In this document: piece after piece, positions 8,101 to 11,722 of the stretch | Numbering within the stretch: position 1 is the first letter of the stretch | How the letters are laid out: every line of letters begins with the position of its first letter | Source of the DNA: Euperipatoides rowelli | Taxonomy: Eukaryota > Onychophora > Udeonychophora > Euonychophora > Peripatopsidae | Assembly (NCBI GenBank): GCA_003024985.2 | Contig: PXIH01S0012260.1 | Reading direction: 5' to 3' (one strand) | DNA length: 11,722 nucleotides | Translations under genes and position numbers: made by a program | The notes under the pieces: model-generated | Told to the model about the DNA's origin: nothing | Database searches by the model: none | Seen by the model: the letters and a program-made list of their open reading frames with translations, nothing else

Positions 8101-9125
8101 ATTATTTTAATAATATACATAGATAATTTGTAAAATTGGAGGATGTAGAAATAATATATCATACTTTTGAATTGTTAATCACTTAAAATACATTTCAATA
8201 AAAATATATATTTTACAAGAAATGTAAACATAAAGAAAATATATAGTATCTGAGGTATTAATCTTACAAAAAACATCTATAAATGACATAAAAATCACAA
8301 AAATTTAACAGTTCAACATTGCAGAAAATTTATGCTCTTAATCCCTTGCCTACAACTTTAGACAAAAAAAAAAAATTCTCCTAAATTTGGCTATATTGCA
8401 TTCTAAAATAGACAATGAATAAATTCCTTAATGTTTTGTTAAGTAAAAAAAATACAGATGACTATATACAATATATGGATATTATAGCCTATTGTAAAGA
8501 AATTGCAAGATTTTGTGTTCGGAATCAATGTCAACAAAAGAGAATTCAAAAATTATTTATGTCTGGTGTAATTGATGTGATTGCCCATTTATTGAATTTA
8601 ATCTCTTTAATAATATAAAATGTTGGAAAAAAATATAATAGTATTGTTTAAATTGTTTTACATATCGATCAAGTTGAACAATGAGAATGTCTCATCATCA
8701 TCTGACTAGAATGCAATAAAGCTATGCTGAGCCACGCCTGTCACGGGTCCTGGAAGTATTTAACATAATCCATTCATTATGGAGCCTAAAATTATTTTCC
8801 ATAAATGATGGAACAAGTATATGGTATATTCTTTTCATTACAACTGAAATTTTTATCTATTTGTTCGTATTGAAAGTAGGCTAACACAACTTAAAAAATA
8901 TTGCACCCATCATTTTACTAGAAGCATAAATTAAGGGGTCGGGGAAATCATTCCATAAAAATGCTACTACCTGATTCAAGACTTAAAGCATCTATCTCAC
9001 ATTGTTATATTCTCTGTCAGACACACCAAACCTAAATACATACACAATGTATTTATAAGGCATTGAAAACAATACCATTCAGCTTCTCTTTTTTAAGATT
9101 AAAATTTGATAAAAATATCAATCAT
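8101..9125. other. Intergenic and MiD-like gene 3' flank
   Basis: The MiD-like mRNA should end somewhere here (minus strand). A 67-codon plus-strand frame at 8415-8618 starts with ATG but has no recognised domain, is AT-driven and is probably chance. A slightly GC-richer patch at about 8705-8752 is unassigned. Possible minus-strand AATAAA signals are at 9125-9130 and 8588-8593. Confidence 0.45.
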
Positions 9126-9130
9126 TTATT
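9125..9130 (-). terminator. Candidate polyadenylation signal overlapping the stop codon
   Basis: The minus strand reads AATAAA across the TAA stop (9126-9128) of the MiD-like gene. A GU-containing stretch (ggtattgttttc, minus, near 9064-9075) lies downstream. Using it would leave a 3' UTR of only a few tens of bases. The next AATAAA on this strand is at 8588-8593 and would give a UTR of about 550 bases. The sequence does not settle which one is used. Confidence 0.3.
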
Positions 9131-10371
9131 TCTTTTTAATTTTAATTAAAAGTTTTTCATAGGAATTACTTTTCCTAATTCCATTCAAAAACTGTGCCAT
9201 GGTTTGCAACTGATCAGTTTTGAAATGCTGCAAAAGATTTACACGTTCATCGTAAAAGTGATGTAATATTCCTTCAGATAACCTATCTTCTAAAAACCTT
9301 AAGATATCTTTGAAACGTTCACCCAGGCAATTTAAATCCCACTGATAGCCTTCTTCATTTATGTGGAAAAGTGTAGTTTTTAGAATATAAGAATTCAAAT
9401 CTGCTAATACAGGATTTTTCAGCCGTACAACTTTGATAATTTTAAGGCACTTTCTTTTACATTCACATATGTCAATATCATTATCAAGTTGAAGAATAAG
9501 ATCTTTTTCGACAAGGGCATAAGAACGCCTCCATAAATCTGCATAACTGGCACGGGATTGTCGCAGCCGATACTTGACATTAGTATGATCAGGGTGTTCC
9601 TTTGCAATTACCCATATATCTTTCAAATGAACAGCAACAATAAATTCAATGCTAATGATTTCATTTTTAGGTGAGATCAAATATAGTTTTAAGGTAACAC
9701 CTCGACCACCCAATTTATATTTGTATCCATAAGGACCAAGAATGGCAGTGAAGGCTTCCTTATTTAAGCAATGCTGAAGTTCTTTATGGAATGCCACTTT
9801 TATTTTTTGAGGAGATAGATAACCATGAACATCGCATAAATTGTCCCATGCACTTATGCAAACAGGGTTGGTACGTTTTACCAGCCAATAGCCAGCAAGC
9901 TTTGAAGATACATTTTCAAAAGACGATGATGTTGATCCTTGTGATCTAGGTCTTGTGCCATCTATTTGATTATCCTCAGGAATATTATTTTCAGTGTTAT
10001 CATAGCCTTCTACTAAGCTCCACAAGTCTCTTTCTAATCCTAAAGGAATAAAGATGTCGAACTCATTTGGTTTTATTACTTTCAAATCTTCATAGATGCT
10101 CCCTGTGTACTCCAAGTCTTCAATTTTATATACTTTACTAAGCTGTGGTATTACAATGTCAAGAACTCCTTCAACTAGATCTTTGGCTGTGTCAAGTTCT
10201 TTGGGGGCTATATCCACAATTTCTGTGTAATATTTTTTTAGCTTTCTAGTTAATTGGCTTTGAGCTTTCTTACTGTTGCTTCTCTTCCAGTACCGTAAAG
10301 CAGCAGAGGCCAAGGAGGTAGCTCCAACACCTACAATATTCCAGTTGCTTAATTTCCTGGAAAGAAAGGGT
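9126..10371 (-). CDS. MiD49/MiD51-like mitochondrial dynamics protein (Mab-21/cGAS fold), main exon
   Basis: This exon encodes residues 8-421 of a 421-residue product (vertebrate MiD51 has 463). Vertebrate MiD proteins sit in the outer mitochondrial membrane and recruit the fission GTPase DRP1. A short hydrophobic anchor (about 17-32, NIVGVGATSLASAAL) is followed by basic residues (RYWKRSNSKK), as in MiD51. Next come a helical segment, then GSIYEDLKV (97-105) and NEFDIFIPL (109-117), LWSLVEG (123-129), a Ser/Asn-rich insertion (about 130-163), YWLVKRTNP (168-176), AWDNLC and HGYLSP (181-194). E249 follows in ISIEFIVAV, then LWRRS (286-290), CLKIIK (315-320) and a C-terminal helical part with ERVNLLQHF. 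WLVKR-x-NP and GYLSP mark MiD rather than cGAS. The active-site pair E110/D112 is retained. The TTG at 10313 is internal. Acceptor attttag precedes 10371, and the phase matches the exon at 11032-11051. Confidence 0.87.
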
Positions 10372-11031
10372 CTAAAATGAAAATAAGTNATCAGTCTAGA
10401 ATAGCTAATATAAACTTGCCCAAAATACCTAGTAAGACCTACATGTACAGTACCTATCGGTATTTTCTCAAAATATTAGTTATAAGAGGTAGCAAATCGG
10501 TTTTTATGAACATATTTTCTGACTCCATCAAGTGCTTCCAAGCAATTTTTTTATGATGCCATTATTAAAAAAATGATTTAGAGTTATATCAAAAAGATGA
10601 ATCAGTGCTGAACCATTTATTCTTGGTTTCATTTTAGTCTCACGGGTGCCAACCATAAAATCACTATCAAAATATTAAAACTTGTAATTTTTACAAATGA
10701 ACATTTATAAATTTATCCCATTTTCATTGAACTCAAGTTGAATTTTTATAAATAGAATAGTCTAAATATAAATCGGTTCAAAGCTTATTTCTTCTACATG
10801 AATCATAATTATCAGTTTTATAAAATTTTATTTAGCATTCATGTAATCTATGATATTTTTAATTTAGAATTTAGGGTTAACTGCTATTGGGTGCTAAAAC
10901 AAGACTTAATTGGGTCCTATAGAAACAATTTTGATTCAAAGATATGACATCGTAGCACTAGTAGGAAACCTGTTTTATGCTGGCTAGATCCCTAATTATG
11001 GGTAGTTATTTCCGTTTATGTTTAACTTCAC
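10372..11031 (-). other. Inferred intron of the MiD-like gene
   Basis: On the minus strand the donor is CCAAG|GTGAAGT (11031/11032) and the acceptor cttattttcattttag|A (10372/10371), giving 660 bases with phase 2 at both sides. A second acceptor, ctttctttccag|G, lies 15 bases further in (exon would start at 10356) and keeps the frame, removing five residues (PFLSR). One N is at 10389. No repeat or gene is recognised inside. Confidence 0.6.
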
Positions 11032-11051
11032 CTTGGTGATAGTTGTACCAT
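11032..11051 (-). CDS. Inferred first coding exon of the MiD-like gene
   Basis: The minus strand reads ATG GTA CAA CTA TCA CCA AG before a consensus donor (AAG|GTGAAG). The two leftover bases join the single A at 10371 to make AGA, giving MVQLSPR-PFLSRKLSNW and then the membrane anchor. The start context is good (A at -3, G at +4: gaatATGG). The resulting N-terminal tail of about 16 residues before the anchor suits a signal-anchored outer-membrane protein; the vertebrate tail is slightly longer. This exon is inferred from phase, splice consensus and start context only. A more distant first exon cannot be excluded. Confidence 0.55.
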
Positions 11052-11722
11052 ATTCACACAAACCACAAAATTGATACATGAGAACAAATCGGGATATTTT
11101 CCATGATCAGTGTTCTCACCAGAGTGGTACGATAAAGCATGAATCATTCAAGTGATCTTCCATGCAAATTCTTATGCATAATTCTATTTTTTGTTTTATA
11201 ATATGGATCAATCATACATGCAAGATACTGTGTTCCAGACATAGTCAAATGATCTTGGATAACTTGAGGGAAAGGATTAACAATGTGTTTAAAATACCAT
11301 TCATCAGAAACATACTGACTATAATATGTACCGACCAATAATTAAAAATTTTCAATGTATCAAAATATTAGGTGTCATTACAAGCTTGAAGGTTTTTACT
11401 AGATATTTTGGGGCCAATATGTTCATTAAAAGCAGCATGATAGGGAAAATATATACTCTATTTTTTAATTTAATGAATTTTAAAGACATTGCTAGAAAAA
11501 AATCAAATTGGTTAAAACAGCAATATAACAAACCTTTATAGAATGTCAATAATATTCTCATACATACACATATAGGCTAGCCAATCCACCAAGGTTGACT
11601 GTGGTTATGCTATTACATTTTTCCTGAGCAGTATAAATGTGTCGAATATTTCTCCCACTGCCAAAATCAAGTTTTCAAAGTTTTTTTTTTTAATCTTCAG
11701 TTTTTATTTCTCAGGGCTAAAT
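11052..11722 (-). other. 5' flank of the MiD-like gene; unrecognised short frame inside
   Basis: This would hold the 5' UTR and promoter of the minus-strand gene, but no TATA, initiator or CpG-rich element stands out. A 64-codon frame (11144-11338, minus, between stops, without an ATG at its start) reads like protein. It includes SDEWYFKHIVNPFP, which is reminiscent of the W-x-x-x-H-x-x-NP-[YF]-P segment of TALE/SIX-type homeodomains, but the WF-x-N recognition helix is absent. A T-run lies at about 11679-11690. Otherwise nothing is recognised. Confidence 0.4.

Noticed and set aside
8415-8618. 67-codon plus-strand frame
   Set aside because: Compositionally driven Ile/Lys/Asn-rich peptide, no family recognised, opposite to the MiD-like gene's 3' flank.
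8705-8752. GC-richer patch (gagccacgcctgtcacgggtcctgg)
   Set aside because: Too short and without boxes, inverted repeats or coding potential to assign.
10311-10313. TTG at 10313 as the start of the MiD-like protein
   Set aside because: Nuclear animal genes rarely start at TTG. The frame stays open upstream through a membrane anchor to a clear splice acceptor, so this codon is internal (Leu27 in the spliced model).
9126-10371. Soluble cGAS-like receptor (cGLR) identity
   Set aside because: The NEFD motif fits cGAS, but the N-terminal anchor, WLVKR-x-NP, GYLSP and the incomplete zinc-thumb pattern (C-x-C-x3-C without the His) favour MiD49/51. cGLR ancestry is kept as part of the main finding.
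10389-10391. ATN codon (with the N at 10389) as an in-frame ATG start
   Set aside because: It would be ATG only if the N were resolved that way, and it lies upstream of the strong acceptor inside the inferred intron. The exon at 11032-11051 fits better.
11144-11338. Equivalent of the vertebrate MIEF1 upstream-ORF microprotein
   Set aside because: It is on the right strand and upstream, but lacks an ATG at its start and shows no LYR motif or similar length/charge pattern, so no homology is supported.
11326-11561. Two overlapping frames on opposite strands (71 and 69 codons)
   Set aside because: Each is the shadow of the other in AT-rich DNA; neither shows recognisable protein sequence.

Overview
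This is eukaryotic, AT-rich, intron-bearing nuclear DNA from an animal, most likely an arthropod. The evidence is GT-AG introns, the C-terminal exons of a WD-repeat diphthamide-pathway gene, a Mab-21/cGAS-fold gene of the mitochondrial dynamics (MiD/MIEF) type, a decayed non-LTR retrotransposon end of a kind common in arthropods, and tRNA-derived repeats. No species can be named. Eight isolated N bases are present, all but one of them inside repeats.

Layout: 1-607 is the end of an intron. 608-780 and 2169-2371 (+) are the last two coding exons of a DPH7 orthologue (diphthine methyltransferase). The intron between them carries a short perfect foldback (942-979) and a dead RTE-like retrotransposon tail (about 1321-1920). 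2372 to about 3100 is the DPH7 3' UTR, with a good AATAAA plus GU-rich end. 3100-9125 is intergenic and repeat-rich. It holds a degenerate tRNA-derived SINE head (about 3311-3390), a GC-richer island (about 3900-4180), and a roughly 70-bp-unit minisatellite (about 4463-5700). That minisatellite is split by a 282-bp composite insertion with a 14-bp target duplication, made of a tRNA-like sequence and a 67-bp-arm foldback. A possible LTR end with primer-binding site lies near 6370-6520. 9126-10371 and 11032-11051 (-) form a two-exon gene for a 421-residue MiD49/MiD51-like protein. The two genes are convergent and there is no sign that they act together.

The most interesting item is the MiD-like protein. 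It has an N-terminal membrane anchor and MiD-specific motifs. It also keeps the E-x-D pair of the nucleotidyltransferase active site, which vertebrate MiD51 has replaced by H and Q, plus a third acidic residue. It therefore looks like a membrane-anchored MiD that may still bind metal and nucleotide, or even catalyse, as cGAS does. The second item is the composite tRNA-like/foldback insertion inside the palindromic minisatellite.
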